64,000 nt of DNA from CAXBDP01 sp041689935 (GTDB lineage Bacteria; Bacteroidota; Bacteroidia; Cytophagales; Cyclobacteriaceae), in the NCBI GenBank assembly GCA_041689935.1, contig JBDNFI010000055.1, positions 19,904-83,903 of the forward strand, read 5' to 3'. How positions within the stretch are numbered: the stretch's first letter is position 1; each line of letters begins with the position of its first letter. The notes below the pieces were generated by a model. That model was not told the origin of the DNA and searched no databases. It saw only the letters and a program-made list of their open reading frames with translations. The translations under genes were made by a program, and so were the position numbers. Shown here in pieces: positions 43,455-52,597 of this stretch.

Positions 43455-44432
43455 CTATTGTCCGATCGGCACTTTCTTCAATATACTATTGATAATATCT
43501 TTGGTACTTACTCCATCAGCCTCAGCCTCATAGTTTAAGATTATCCTGTGGTTCATTACATCATGCGCCACGTCTTTGATATCCTCTGGCAATACGTAAT
43601 CTCGCTCATCGAAGAAAGCCAAGGCTTTGGCTGCCAAATTCAGATTGATGGTCGCACGTGGCGATGCACCAAATAATATGTAGTCCTTTTCTTTGGTCAA
43701 ACCGAATTCGGCTGGGTTTCTTGAAGCAAAGACTAATTCCACAATATACTTCTCCAGCGACTCGGAAATCCGCACATTATTGATCTCCTCGCGAATATTG
43801 AAAATATCCTGTTTGCTAAGCACCGTTTTCAGATCACTCTTGAATTGTATATTAGACATGCGGCGCATAATTTCCAACTCTTCTTCTCTCGTAGGATAGT
43901 CCACATGTACTTTCAGCATAAATCTATCCACCTGTGCTTCGGGAAGCGGATAAGTTCCTTCCTGATCTACTGGATTTTGAGTAGCCAATACCAAGAAGGG
44001 CCTATCCAATGCATAAGTAGTCTCACCGATGGTCACTTGCTTTTCCTGCATGGCTTCAAGCAAGGCAGATTGCACTTTGGCCGGAGAGCGGTTTACCTCA
44101 TCTGCCAGTATGATGTTTGCGAATATCGGGCCTTTCTTCACTTCAAACTGCGAGGTGTTCTGATTATAAATCATGGTACCGATAAGGTCGGAGGGCAATA
44201 AATCAGGCGTAAACTGAATCCGATGGAAATCTAGGTGCAGCACCTTGGCTAGCGTATTTACTGTTAGTGTTTTGGCTAAGCCAGGCACTCCTTCTAGCAA
44301 GATATGGCCATTTGTAAACAACCCAATCATCAAACGATTGATCATATATTCTTGGCCTACTACTACTTTGGATACTTCCTGAAATACCTCTTTTACTTTT
44401 TGCTGGTATTCTCTATTTACTTCAACTGACAT
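43455..44432 (-). CDS. MoxR-family AAA ATPase
   Basis: The 325-residue protein has Walker A EGVPGLAKT (near residue 44), Walker B IILADEVNRSPAK, and the sensor segment LVLATQNPVDQEGTYPLPEA, all typical of MoxR. MoxR ATPases act as chaperones for partner proteins, often with a DUF58/VWA protein encoded next to them; here no such partner is adjacent, because the gene is flanked by other units. The ATG at 44432 gives the family's usual length. Confidence 0.93.
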   Translation of the reverse strand: MSVEVNREYQQKVKEVFQEVSKVVVGQEYMINRLMIGLFTNGHILLEGVPGLAKTLTVNTLAKVLHLDFHRIQFTPDLLPSDLIGTMIYNQNTSQFEVKKGPIFANIILADEVNRSPAKVQSALLEAMQEKQVTIGETTYALDRPFLVLATQNPVDQEGTYPLPEAQVDRFMLKVHVDYPTREEELEIMRRMSNIQFKSDLKTVLSKQDIFNIREEINNVRISESLEKYIVELVFASRNPAEFGLTKEKDYILFGASPRATINLNLAAKALAFFDERDYVLPEDIKDVAHDVMNHRIILNYEAEADGVSTKDIINSILKKVPIGQ

Positions 44433-44669
44433 TATCGGTTCGTTTTTTGATTCTAAAGCAAATATTTGCCCTTAAAACGTAAAATTAAAATTATATTCAA
44501 AATTGCTTGCATATTTCGTACTGGCGGATGCATGCTTAGCCTTTCGGCTAATTTTAAACTATTACGAAATTTGATTCGTCACGTTCAATATAGTTTTTTA
44601 CCTTTCAGGCTAATCGTGTGCCGCAATTTGTCTCTTTTTAATAAGTTTGTACCCAAAACATTCAGAAAA

Positions 44670-46349
44670 ATGCATAATCTCATCTCATTTTTAAATAAAA
44701 GAGCTATAGCCAGTTTATTGGTACTCTTTATTTTTACTCTTCAACCAATCGCATTCCAAGGGTTTGCGCAAAGCGCCGGCTCTAAGCCTGCCAAAAATTG
44801 GTTACACCTCGACCCGCAAACCAATGGTCCCAAAGGCATAAGTACCCAAAAAGCCTATGAGTTTGTAAGTGACAGAGGAAGCAGAAAAATTATCGTAGCG
44901 GTAATTGATTCCGGCATAGATACCAAGCACCCAGACCTAAATAGTAAAATCTGGACCAATAAAGGCGAAACGGCAGGAAACAATCAGGATGATGATGGAA
45001 ATGGCTATGTGGATGATGTGCATGGTTGGAACTTTTTGGGTAATCCAGACGGCACCAATATCGAAAGAGAAACCATGGAAGTAACCCGCGAATACAGAAG
45101 GCTCGACTTTATGTATGGGAACAGAACTGAAACTAGCATTACCGCTGGTGAACGCGATGAGTTTATTTACTATCAACGAGTAAGAGATAAATATTTTGAG
45201 GATAGAGGGGAGTATGAAGCTCAGTTTGCACAAATAAAGCAAATCCACGATTCCTTTATGGCTGCTGAAGACACCATCAAAAGCACTTTTGGATTTACAG
45301 AAATAAATATCTCTGCATTGGATGCATTGGATATAAACGGCAATCCCGCACTGCTGCAAGCTAGAGCCTATTTGCAAATGATCGAAGACAACGGTATCGC
45401 CAGAAAAGATTTGGTAGATGCCTACAAGCAACTAGATGGACTTATCAATTATGGGTTCAATACGGAATTCGACCCTAGAAATATCGTAGAAAGTAATTAC
45501 CTAAACTTTGACAATACCACCTACGGAAATTCGGATGTTCAAGGACCGGACGCAAGCCACGGAACCCATGTGGCTGGAATCATTGGTGCTGTGCGAGATA
45601 ATAATACCGAATTGCAAGGTGTGGCAGACAATATTGAAATAATGGTGATAAGAGCGGTGCCCGATGGCGATGAATATGATAAGGATGTAGCGAATGCCAT
45701 CCGATATGCGGTAGATAATGGAGCGCATATTATCAATATGAGTTTTGGCAAAAGCCTTAGCCCACAGAAATTCTTAGTGGATGATGCTGTGAAATATGCA
45801 GAGAAAAATGGCGTGCTATTGATCCATGCAGCTGGCAATGATGGGGTGAATATCGACTCTACAGAAAATTACCCTACCAACCAGTATTCACATACAAACA
45901 AAGTCGCTAAAAACTGGATTGAAGTGGGTGCTTCTTCTTATGGCGGAGCAGATAATTTTGCGGGTAGTTTTTCCAATTTTGGTAAAAATAGGGTGGATAT
46001 ATTTGCGCCCGGAGTGAGCATTTACTCAAGTACTCCCGATGGAGAATATACCTACTTCGATGGCACAAGCATGGCTGCTCCGGTAGTTTCCGGCATTGCT
46101 GCCATGCTGATGTCCTATTTTCCAAAAATGAAAGCCAAGCACATCAAAAAAGTGATTATGGAGTCCTCCATGAAATATCCCAACCAGCAGATAAATAGGC
46201 CTGGAGCCGATCCGGGGGAACCTCTTATAGAATTTTCCGAATTGAGCGTTTCTGGTGGGATTATCAATTTGTTTGAAGCTGTGAAGATGGCGGATAAAAA
46301 ATGGGGCAAAAGAGGAAGAATTCCGCTCGATGAAAAATCGCTAAACTAG
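44670..46349 (+). CDS. Subtilisin-like S8 serine protease with a large insert
   Basis: The likely start is the ATG at 44670 (559 residues), which gives a signal peptide (LLVLFIFTLQPIAFQGFAQ). The catalytic residues are Asp80 (AVIDSGIDTKHPDL), His297 (SHGTHVAG) and Ser467 (GTSMAAPVVSG). The distance from Asp to His is 217 residues, against about 30 in subtilisin, because a charged helical segment of about 180 residues is inserted (RETMEVTREYRRLDFMYG...). Such inserts are known in Bacteroidota subtilases. There is no C-terminal sorting domain, so it is likely periplasmic or exported otherwise. Confidence 0.88.
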   Translation: MHNLISFLNKRAIASLLVLFIFTLQPIAFQGFAQSAGSKPAKNWLHLDPQTNGPKGISTQKAYEFVSDRGSRKIIVAVIDSGIDTKHPDLNSKIWTNKGETAGNNQDDDGNGYVDDVHGWNFLGNPDGTNIERETMEVTREYRRLDFMYGNRTETSITAGERDEFIYYQRVRDKYFEDRGEYEAQFAQIKQIHDSFMAAEDTIKSTFGFTEINISALDALDINGNPALLQARAYLQMIEDNGIARKDLVDAYKQLDGLINYGFNTEFDPRNIVESNYLNFDNTTYGNSDVQGPDASHGTHVAGIIGAVRDNNTELQGVADNIEIMVIRAVPDGDEYDKDVANAIRYAVDNGAHIINMSFGKSLSPQKFLVDDAVKYAEKNGVLLIHAAGNDGVNIDSTENYPTNQYSHTNKVAKNWIEVGASSYGGADNFAGSFSNFGKNRVDIFAPGVSIYSSTPDGEYTYFDGTSMAAPVVSGIAAMLMSYFPKMKAKHIKKVIMESSMKYPNQQINRPGADPGEPLIEFSELSVSGGIINLFEAVKMADKKWGKRGRIPLDEKSLN

Positions 46350-46397
46350 CCTAAATCGCCAAAGCGAGATTACATCAATACCATCACCATCAATATT

Positions 46398-46423
46398 AAA
46401 AGGGCTGTTGTCAGCCCTTTTTT
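46398..46423 (+). terminator. Rho-independent terminator after the subtilase gene
   Basis: A stem AAAGGGCTG/CAGCCCTTT with a 4-base loop is followed by TTTT. Confidence 0.85.
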
Positions 46424-46521
46424 ATTTGCCACATCATTTTTTTAGGTTTATCTAAAATATTTATTTGATATATTTTATTTTAAAATTAAATACCCTAAAT
46501 TTGCTTAAAAAAATAGCAACT

Positions 46522-48861
46522 ATGAAATATGGTTTGTTGACACTGCATCTATTTTTTCTCTCTTTTATTGTAGCTGCCCAAGACACTAAGCAAAAAATAG
46601 AACTTCGAGGAACGGTACGCGCCGAGGGACTAGGCTTGGAGGATGTGTGGGTACAAGCCCAAAATACCGCTGGAATTTTTACAGATGCAAAAGGGAAATT
46701 CACCATTTCCATTGATCGGCTCCCTGTTCAAATCACCTTTAATAAAATAGGCTACCTCCCGCTTTCTTTAAACATCGATACGAATGACTTGCTCGAAATT
46801 GAGCTTCAAGTGGCTGATTTATCCCTCAAAGAAGTGGTGGTTTCTGGAAGTCGTCGCGAGCAAGACCGAATGGAGAGCCCAATTGGAGTGCAATTGCTCA
46901 GTAGAGATGCCTTACGTTTTTCCAATTCCAATGACCTCGCCGAAGGCCTACGCTTCAAGCCCGGCCTGCGAGTAGAAAACAATTGCTCGAATTGTGGATT
47001 TACGCAATTACGGCTCAATGGATTAGAAGGCCCTTACACCCAAATTTTGATCAATAGTCGGCCTGTATTTAGTGCATTGGCCGGTGTGTATGGCTTGGAG
47101 CAGATCAATCCCGAGATGATCGAAAACGTGGAAATTGTAAGAGGAGGAGGTTCGGCTCTTTTTGGTGCAAATGCCATTGCTGGCACGGTGAACATCATCA
47201 CCCGCAAACCAACCCGCAATATGCTGGAATTTGCCTCTCAATTATCCATCATGCCGGGCGGCGCCACGGAGCAAAGTTATAACCTAACGACTAGCCTAGT
47301 CTCCGACAAAAATAATGATAGTGGCGCATTCCTGTTTGCGAGCTATCGAAACCGTGAAGCATGGGATAAGGATCGTGATGGCTATACGGAATTGCCCGAA
47401 ATTGAAACCTTAAACCTAGGCGCACAGGGCTATTGGCAAGCACAAAATGGCTGGAATGTAGATTGGAGCACGCTCTTCATCAATGAAGCTCGCAGAGGAG
47501 GAAGCCATCTCAACCTCCTGCCAGAAAAAGCTGATTTGGCAGAGCAACTCAACCATAATATTATCGGTGGGAGTATTTCGGCTAGCAAATTATTTCCAGA
47601 TAAGCATTTCAAATTAAATACGTTCACCGCTTGGCAATATGTAGATCGGGCAAGTTATTATGGCTCAGGTGGGAATGAAAATGTCTTACGAAATGAAGGA
47701 CTTTCTGAGCTTGAAATAACAGAATCTATCACCGAGGCCAAAAACTTTTTTGGCAATACCTATGACATTTCTGGCCAAGTGGGTACGCAGGGATTTTACG
47801 ATAAAGGAAAGCATTCCTTGGTGACAGGCTTGGAATGGCAAATAAATAGTGTGAATGACCGAATGCCTGGCTATGAACGAAGAATCAATCAACAAATAAA
47901 TGGTGCTGCGGCCTTTAGCCAATGGGAATATCGGATCACTCCCAAACTCACCTCGGTGATAGGCGGCAGGTTAGACTATATCCATATCAACGGAGAATAT
48001 GATCTAGGTACTTCGACCCTCCAAAATGAGCAAAGCCTTTGGACTTTTAACCCCAGAGCCAATATGGCCTACAAGCCAGATGAAGATCAAATATGGAGAG
48101 TGGGCTATGGCCGAGGGTTTAGACCGCCACAGGCTTTTGATGAGGATTTGCATATAGACTTGGTCGGCGGCGAGGCACTTTTCATAAGACTTTCTGATGA
48201 CCTAAAACCAGAATTTTCTCAATCGCTAAACCTTAGCTACGATCGCGCCAAAGCTCGCCAAAGCTGGAATGCAGAGTTGTTTTATACCGAACTCCAAAGA
48301 CCATTCATTAATGTGCTGATAGAAGAAAATGGCAGAAATTTTCTACAAAAAGAAAATGCAGAAGTGAATGGAAGAGTATTTGGTTTGAATACAGAACTGA
48401 ATGTGTTACTCAGCAGTGAATTTACCCTCCAAAGTGGATTTACCGTGCAAGGAGCCAATTACAGTTCCCCGATATTAGTGGCAGATGAAGCGGAATTATT
48501 TACCGATAACTTTTTGCGTACTCCTAATGTATATGGATTTTTGACGGCCATTTGGCGACCTAGCACCTTCCAAAATATACGTACCAGCCTCAACTATACC
48601 GGCCCGATGGATGTGCTCTACCAAGGAATACAGCGAGAGATGAGTATCGACAGAACGCAGTCTTTTGTAGAATGGGACATCTTTGCGAGTCGTACTATTC
48701 CACTCCACCATCAAGTATATCTCGAACTTTCTGGAGGCGTTCGCAATATTCTCAATGCCTACCAAAGCGATTTTGAAAGCGGGAGGGAAAGGGATGCTAC
48801 CTATATTTATGGCCCAATTCGCCCTAGAAGCATCAGTTTTGGATTGAAAGTCGGTTTTTAA
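46522..48861 (+). CDS. TonB-dependent receptor with CXXC plug motif
   Basis: The start at 46522 gives 779 residues with a signal peptide (MKYGLLTLHLFFLSFIVAAQ), a short CarboxypepD-like domain (ELRGTVRAEGLGLEDVWVQA), and a plug: EQDRMESPIGVQLLSRDALR, then ENNCSNCGFTQLRLNGLEGP and VEIVRGGGSALFGANAIAGT. The CSNC pair in the plug is conserved in a TonB subfamily that I know from Bacteroidota, possibly binding metal or forming a disulfide. The barrel ends in SFGLKVGF. The start site is 20 bases after a TAAATTTG sequence (46496-46503), a possible -7 element. The imported substrate is unknown. Two GCGGGAGG octamers lie inside. Confidence 0.9.
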   Translation: MKYGLLTLHLFFLSFIVAAQDTKQKIELRGTVRAEGLGLEDVWVQAQNTAGIFTDAKGKFTISIDRLPVQITFNKIGYLPLSLNIDTNDLLEIELQVADLSLKEVVVSGSRREQDRMESPIGVQLLSRDALRFSNSNDLAEGLRFKPGLRVENNCSNCGFTQLRLNGLEGPYTQILINSRPVFSALAGVYGLEQINPEMIENVEIVRGGGSALFGANAIAGTVNIITRKPTRNMLEFASQLSIMPGGATEQSYNLTTSLVSDKNNDSGAFLFASYRNREAWDKDRDGYTELPEIETLNLGAQGYWQAQNGWNVDWSTLFINEARRGGSHLNLLPEKADLAEQLNHNIIGGSISASKLFPDKHFKLNTFTAWQYVDRASYYGSGGNENVLRNEGLSELEITESITEAKNFFGNTYDISGQVGTQGFYDKGKHSLVTGLEWQINSVNDRMPGYERRINQQINGAAAFSQWEYRITPKLTSVIGGRLDYIHINGEYDLGTSTLQNEQSLWTFNPRANMAYKPDEDQIWRVGYGRGFRPPQAFDEDLHIDLVGGEALFIRLSDDLKPEFSQSLNLSYDRAKARQSWNAELFYTELQRPFINVLIEENGRNFLQKENAEVNGRVFGLNTELNVLLSSEFTLQSGFTVQGANYSSPILVADEAELFTDNFLRTPNVYGFLTAIWRPSTFQNIRTSLNYTGPMDVLYQGIQREMSIDRTQSFVEWDIFASRTIPLHHQVYLELSGGVRNILNAYQSDFESGRERDATYIYGPIRPRSISFGLKVGF

Positions 48862-49072
48862 CCAATTAAGCCATGCCTGCCTTCGAAAATATTTCCTTGG
48901 CCGATCGCAATTCAACGAAATAATAACTGAGCGTATTGAGTTTTATTTGCCATTGGATAGACTGAAATTAATGTAGTTTTCATCAGCAGTAGCTTGTGTA
49001 TTTTGCTACTTATTACAAAATCCTATCAGGAAATTTAGCGTAATCAGTATTTAAAAGCCGAGCCATGTAATT

Positions 49073-49115
49073 ACTCATTTATGCCAGCAAAATGTATTTA
49101 CTGGCATAAATGAGT
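49073..49115. repeat. Long perfect stem-loop in a gene-free gap
   Basis: A 15-bp perfect inverted repeat (ACTCATTTATGCCAG at 49073-49087 with 49101-49115) and a 13-base loop, 210 bases downstream of the TonB receptor gene. A T run is weak (GTTTTCC), so it may be a terminator, a small RNA or a remnant. The rest of 48862-49482 holds only a 50-codon frame at 49179 with no support. Confidence 0.7.
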
Positions 49116-49482
49116 GTTTTCCAGTTTTGGACGATACGTCATCGTTCGACATCAAATAATTAGCTTATTAGGCACTTATGATTTACTATTTTGGATCATT
49201 CGCTGCGCAAGATAAGAAGTGGAGCAAGCTGCATATGCATCAGTTTGCCCAAAGCCAGGGCGGAGAAGTTGAAGGAACAAAAAAGGGGTTAACGGAAGTA
49301 AAAACCCTCTCAAACAGAATTCACAGGATTTAAGAATTAGCAGAACGCGTGTATTTATGAATCAATGGATTGAAATTCAGAAAATCTAACATTTAGTGAA
49401 TTTTGATTCAGACAGATATTCTGTTGGCGCAATTTACTGAGATTACAGTTCCCTTATAGTTCTACTACTGCAAACGAACGAA

Positions 49483-49520
49483 AAAAGCCCTCGAAAATTT
49501 TTCAATTTTCAAGGGCTTTT
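49483..49520. terminator. Hairpin terminator downstream of the tRNA genes
   Basis: AAAAGCCCT pairs with AGGGCTTTT around an inner A/T-rich stem. It is just beyond the 3' end of the minus-strand tRNA-Leu gene. Confidence 0.8.
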
Positions 49521-49527
49521 GCATGCG

Positions 49528-49612
49528 TACCAGGAGTGGGACTTGAACCCACACGACCATAATGGTCACAAGATTTTAAGTCTTGCGTGTCTACCAATTC
49601 CACCATCCCGGC
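49528..49612 (-). tRNA. tRNA-Leu (anticodon TAA)
   Basis: The 85-base minus-strand gene starts GCCGGGATGGTGGAATTGG, has the anticodon loop ACTTAAAAT with anticodon TAA, a long class II variable arm, and the TPsiC arm GGGTTCAAGTCCC. The acceptor GCCGGGA pairs with TCCTGGT with G-T wobbles. CCA is not encoded. Confidence 0.93.
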
Positions 49613-49675
49613 TGGAAGAATTTTAAAAAAACTCTCCAAACAAAAAATGAGCGAGAAGACCCACTCATTCTTTAG

Positions 49676-49748
49676 AGCGAAAGACGAGATTCGAACTCGC
49701 GACCCCAACCTTGGCAAGGTTGTGCTCTACCAGCTGAGCTACTTTCGC
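49676..49748 (-). tRNA. tRNA-Gly (anticodon GCC)
   Basis: The 73-base minus-strand gene has acceptor GCGAAAG/CTTTCGC, D arm AGCTCAGCTGGTAGAGC, anticodon loop CTTGCCAAG with anticodon GCC, and TPsiC arm GAGTTCGAATCTC. It is 63 bases upstream of tRNA-Leu on the same strand; one transcript is likely. Confidence 0.95.
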
Positions 49749-49830
49749 ATTATTAATTCCATCTGCTTCTCAAACGGATTGCAAATTTAAGTGAGTGTTT
49801 TACATATCCAAAAGGCTTTTGCATAAATTT

Positions 49831-52440
49831 TCACTCGTCACCCAAAATATTTCGTAATTCGTTGAGCTTCAATAGGGCTTCCACCGGAGAAATTGTATTA
49901 ATATCCAATTTCCCAAGCTTTTCTTGGATCAATTTGAACCTTGGGTCAGTTTGGAAGAGCGCCATTTGATAACTTGCCTTAGGAACCTTGCTCATTTTGT
50001 CCTTGGTATTGGCACTTACTTTTTCCTTTTCCATGTGTTGCATAATCTCATGCGAGCGGATCACCACTGGGTTTGGCATGCCTGCCATCTGGGCTACGTG
50101 GATACCAAAACTATGCTCACTCCCACCTTCTTTGAGCTTTCGGAGGAAGATCACTTTATTGCCCACTTCCTTTACCGACACATTATAATTCTTAATCCTA
50201 GACAAATCTTGCGCTAGTTCGTTGAGCTCATGGTAATGCGTGGCAAAAAGCGTTTTGGCTTTGAACTTGGGATGATTGTGCAAAAACTCTACAATAGCCC
50301 AAGCTATAGAGATCCCGTCATACGTGCTCGTACCTCTGCCTATCTCGTCCATTATCACCAAACTTCGATCGCTCAGATTATTGAGAATACTCGCTGTTTC
50401 AATCATTTCTACCATAAATGTGGACTCGCCACGGCTCAAATTATCGCTGGCACCTACTCTGGTGAATATCTTATCCACTATGCCTACTCTTGCATAGGCG
50501 GCTGGTACAAATGACCCGATTTGAGCCATTAGCACAATCAGGGCTGTTTGCCTTAGCAAAGCAGATTTACCTGCCATATTCGGCCCTGTGATGATGATGA
50601 TCTGCTGGGTGCTTTGGTCTAGAAATACATCATTGGGTACATAAGGTTCATCTGGCGGCAATTGCTTTTCTATCACCGGATGCCGACCATCTTTTATATC
50701 CAACACATGCTTATTGTCGAGCACAGGTCGTACATAGCGATTGAGTTGGGCAATCTTCGCAAAAGAGATCAGGCAATCCAATGAAGCAAGTGCCCGAGCA
50801 TTCAATTGAATGGGCGTTACATAATCTGCCGCACTAACCATCAATTCCTGAAAAATCCTCGATTCGATATCGACCATTCGGTCTTCGGCATTGAGGATTT
50901 TCTCCTCATACACTTTCAGCTCCTCGGTAATGTAGCGTTCGGCGTTTACGAGTGTTTGCTTGCGAATCCACTCCGCAGGCACTTTGTCTTTATGCACATT
51001 CGTTACCTCTAGGTAATAGCCAAATATTTTGTTGAAAGCGATTTTGAGAGAGGTAATGCCTGTATTTTTAACCTCCCGCTGTTGTATTTGCAGTAGGATA
51101 TCCTTGCCATGGTAGGCGATTTTTCGCAGCTCATCCAACTCATCATTCACACCATCATTTACCAAATTACCTTGGTTGCTATGGATCGGCGGATCTTCCT
51201 TTATTTCCTTTGCAATTCTTTCTAGTAAATATTCGCAAGGATTGATCTGATCTGCCAATTTTCTCAATTGTGGAATTTCACTTTTCTTGAGTTTTTCTTT
51301 TATAGGCAAACAGTTTTTGAGCGCTCTTTTTAATTGCTGCATCTCTCTAGGATTGATTCTGCCAACCGCTACTTTGGAGATAAGTCTTTCCAAATCGCCA
51401 ATTTGTTTGAGGGAAATCAACACCTCATCCATCATGGCTTCGTTCTGCACGAAACTATCCACCACCTGCAATCTTTCCTCGATTTGGGCCTTTTCCTTTA
51501 GCGGGAGGACGATCCAACGCTTGAGCAATCTGGAGCCCATTGGCGTTACGGTTTCGTCCAGCACGTGGATTAAGGGCACGCCATTTTCCTGCTGCGCATT
51601 CACTAGCTCCAAGTTGCGCACGGTGAACCTGTCAAGCCACATATACTTCTCCTCCTCCAAGCGAGCAATAGATGATATATGGCTGATTTCCCTATGCTCA
51701 GTTTCTTTTAGGTAGAATAATATCGCCCCCGCGGCAACGATCGCTTCTGGCAATTCCTCAATACCAAAGCCTTTGAGGGAAGTTGTATTGAAATGCTTAA
51801 TCAGACTTTCATATCCATATTCATACGCATATACCCAGTCTTCCAAACAATAGGTGTTGAAGCGATCTTGGAAATGCTGTTCGAATATCGCTCGTTTGCC
51901 TTTGCTGTAAATGACCTCCGAGGGCTTAAAGCTTTGTAGCAATTTGTCGATATAGGCTATGCCGCCTTTGGCCGTCCAAAACTCTCCAGTAGATAAATCG
52001 AGGAAAGCAATCCCAAGCACCTCATTGCTAAACTGGATGGAGGCCAAGTAATTATTACTGCGCTGGTCTAGCACATTGTCATTCATAGACAAGCCGGGTG
52101 TTACCAGTTCTGTAACCCCTCGCTTTACGATGCCTTTTACCGATTTCGGATCTTCCAATTGATCACAAATCGCCACTCGATTGCCCGCTCGCACCAATTT
52201 CGGTAGATAATTATCTAAGGAATGATGCGGAAAGCCTGCCAACTCGATGTGCGATGCGGCTCCATTTGCCCGTCTGGTCAACACTATGTCCAATATTTTG
52301 GATGCCTTGATGGCATCTTCCCCAAAAGTCTCATAAAAATCCCCCACTCTGAATAATAAAAGCGCACCGGGATGCTTTGCTTTTATTGCATTGTACTGCT
52401 TCATCAATGGGGTTTCTTCTCCTGATTTGCTTTTGGCCAT
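49831..52440 (-). CDS. mutS: DNA mismatch repair protein MutS
   Basis: The 869-residue protein begins with the mismatch-binding domain (LLFRVGDFYETFGEDA, with the Phe-X-Glu that stacks at the mispaired base). The ATPase has Walker A ITGPNMAGKSALLRQ and Walker B/signature VIMDEIGRGTSTYDGISIAW. It recognises mismatches and calls MutL. Length is normal for MutS1. The tRNA-Gly gene lies downstream on the same strand, with a gap of 82 bases. Confidence 0.97.
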   Translation of the reverse strand: MAKSKSGEETPLMKQYNAIKAKHPGALLLFRVGDFYETFGEDAIKASKILDIVLTRRANGAASHIELAGFPHHSLDNYLPKLVRAGNRVAICDQLEDPKSVKGIVKRGVTELVTPGLSMNDNVLDQRSNNYLASIQFSNEVLGIAFLDLSTGEFWTAKGGIAYIDKLLQSFKPSEVIYSKGKRAIFEQHFQDRFNTYCLEDWVYAYEYGYESLIKHFNTTSLKGFGIEELPEAIVAAGAILFYLKETEHREISHISSIARLEEEKYMWLDRFTVRNLELVNAQQENGVPLIHVLDETVTPMGSRLLKRWIVLPLKEKAQIEERLQVVDSFVQNEAMMDEVLISLKQIGDLERLISKVAVGRINPREMQQLKRALKNCLPIKEKLKKSEIPQLRKLADQINPCEYLLERIAKEIKEDPPIHSNQGNLVNDGVNDELDELRKIAYHGKDILLQIQQREVKNTGITSLKIAFNKIFGYYLEVTNVHKDKVPAEWIRKQTLVNAERYITEELKVYEEKILNAEDRMVDIESRIFQELMVSAADYVTPIQLNARALASLDCLISFAKIAQLNRYVRPVLDNKHVLDIKDGRHPVIEKQLPPDEPYVPNDVFLDQSTQQIIIITGPNMAGKSALLRQTALIVLMAQIGSFVPAAYARVGIVDKIFTRVGASDNLSRGESTFMVEMIETASILNNLSDRSLVIMDEIGRGTSTYDGISIAWAIVEFLHNHPKFKAKTLFATHYHELNELAQDLSRIKNYNVSVKEVGNKVIFLRKLKEGGSEHSFGIHVAQMAGMPNPVVIRSHEIMQHMEKEKVSANTKDKMSKVPKASYQMALFQTDPRFKLIQEKLGKLDINTISPVEALLKLNELRNILGDE

Positions 52441-52597
52441 TGTTCTCTGATTGTAATCCCCTCAAATGTAAAAATTATCAGCCAAAGAACTGAAATAAAG
52501 ACACTGCTATAAATTGAAAAATATTTTCTTATTCTTATTTGGATTAAATCTAAATAGCGGTAAACTTTGCACTCTTATTCAAAACAAAAAATCAGGT

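Noticed and set aside
49179..49331. 50-codon frame in the gap before the tRNA genes
   Set aside because: There is no signal, domain or context, and a frame of this length is expected by chance.
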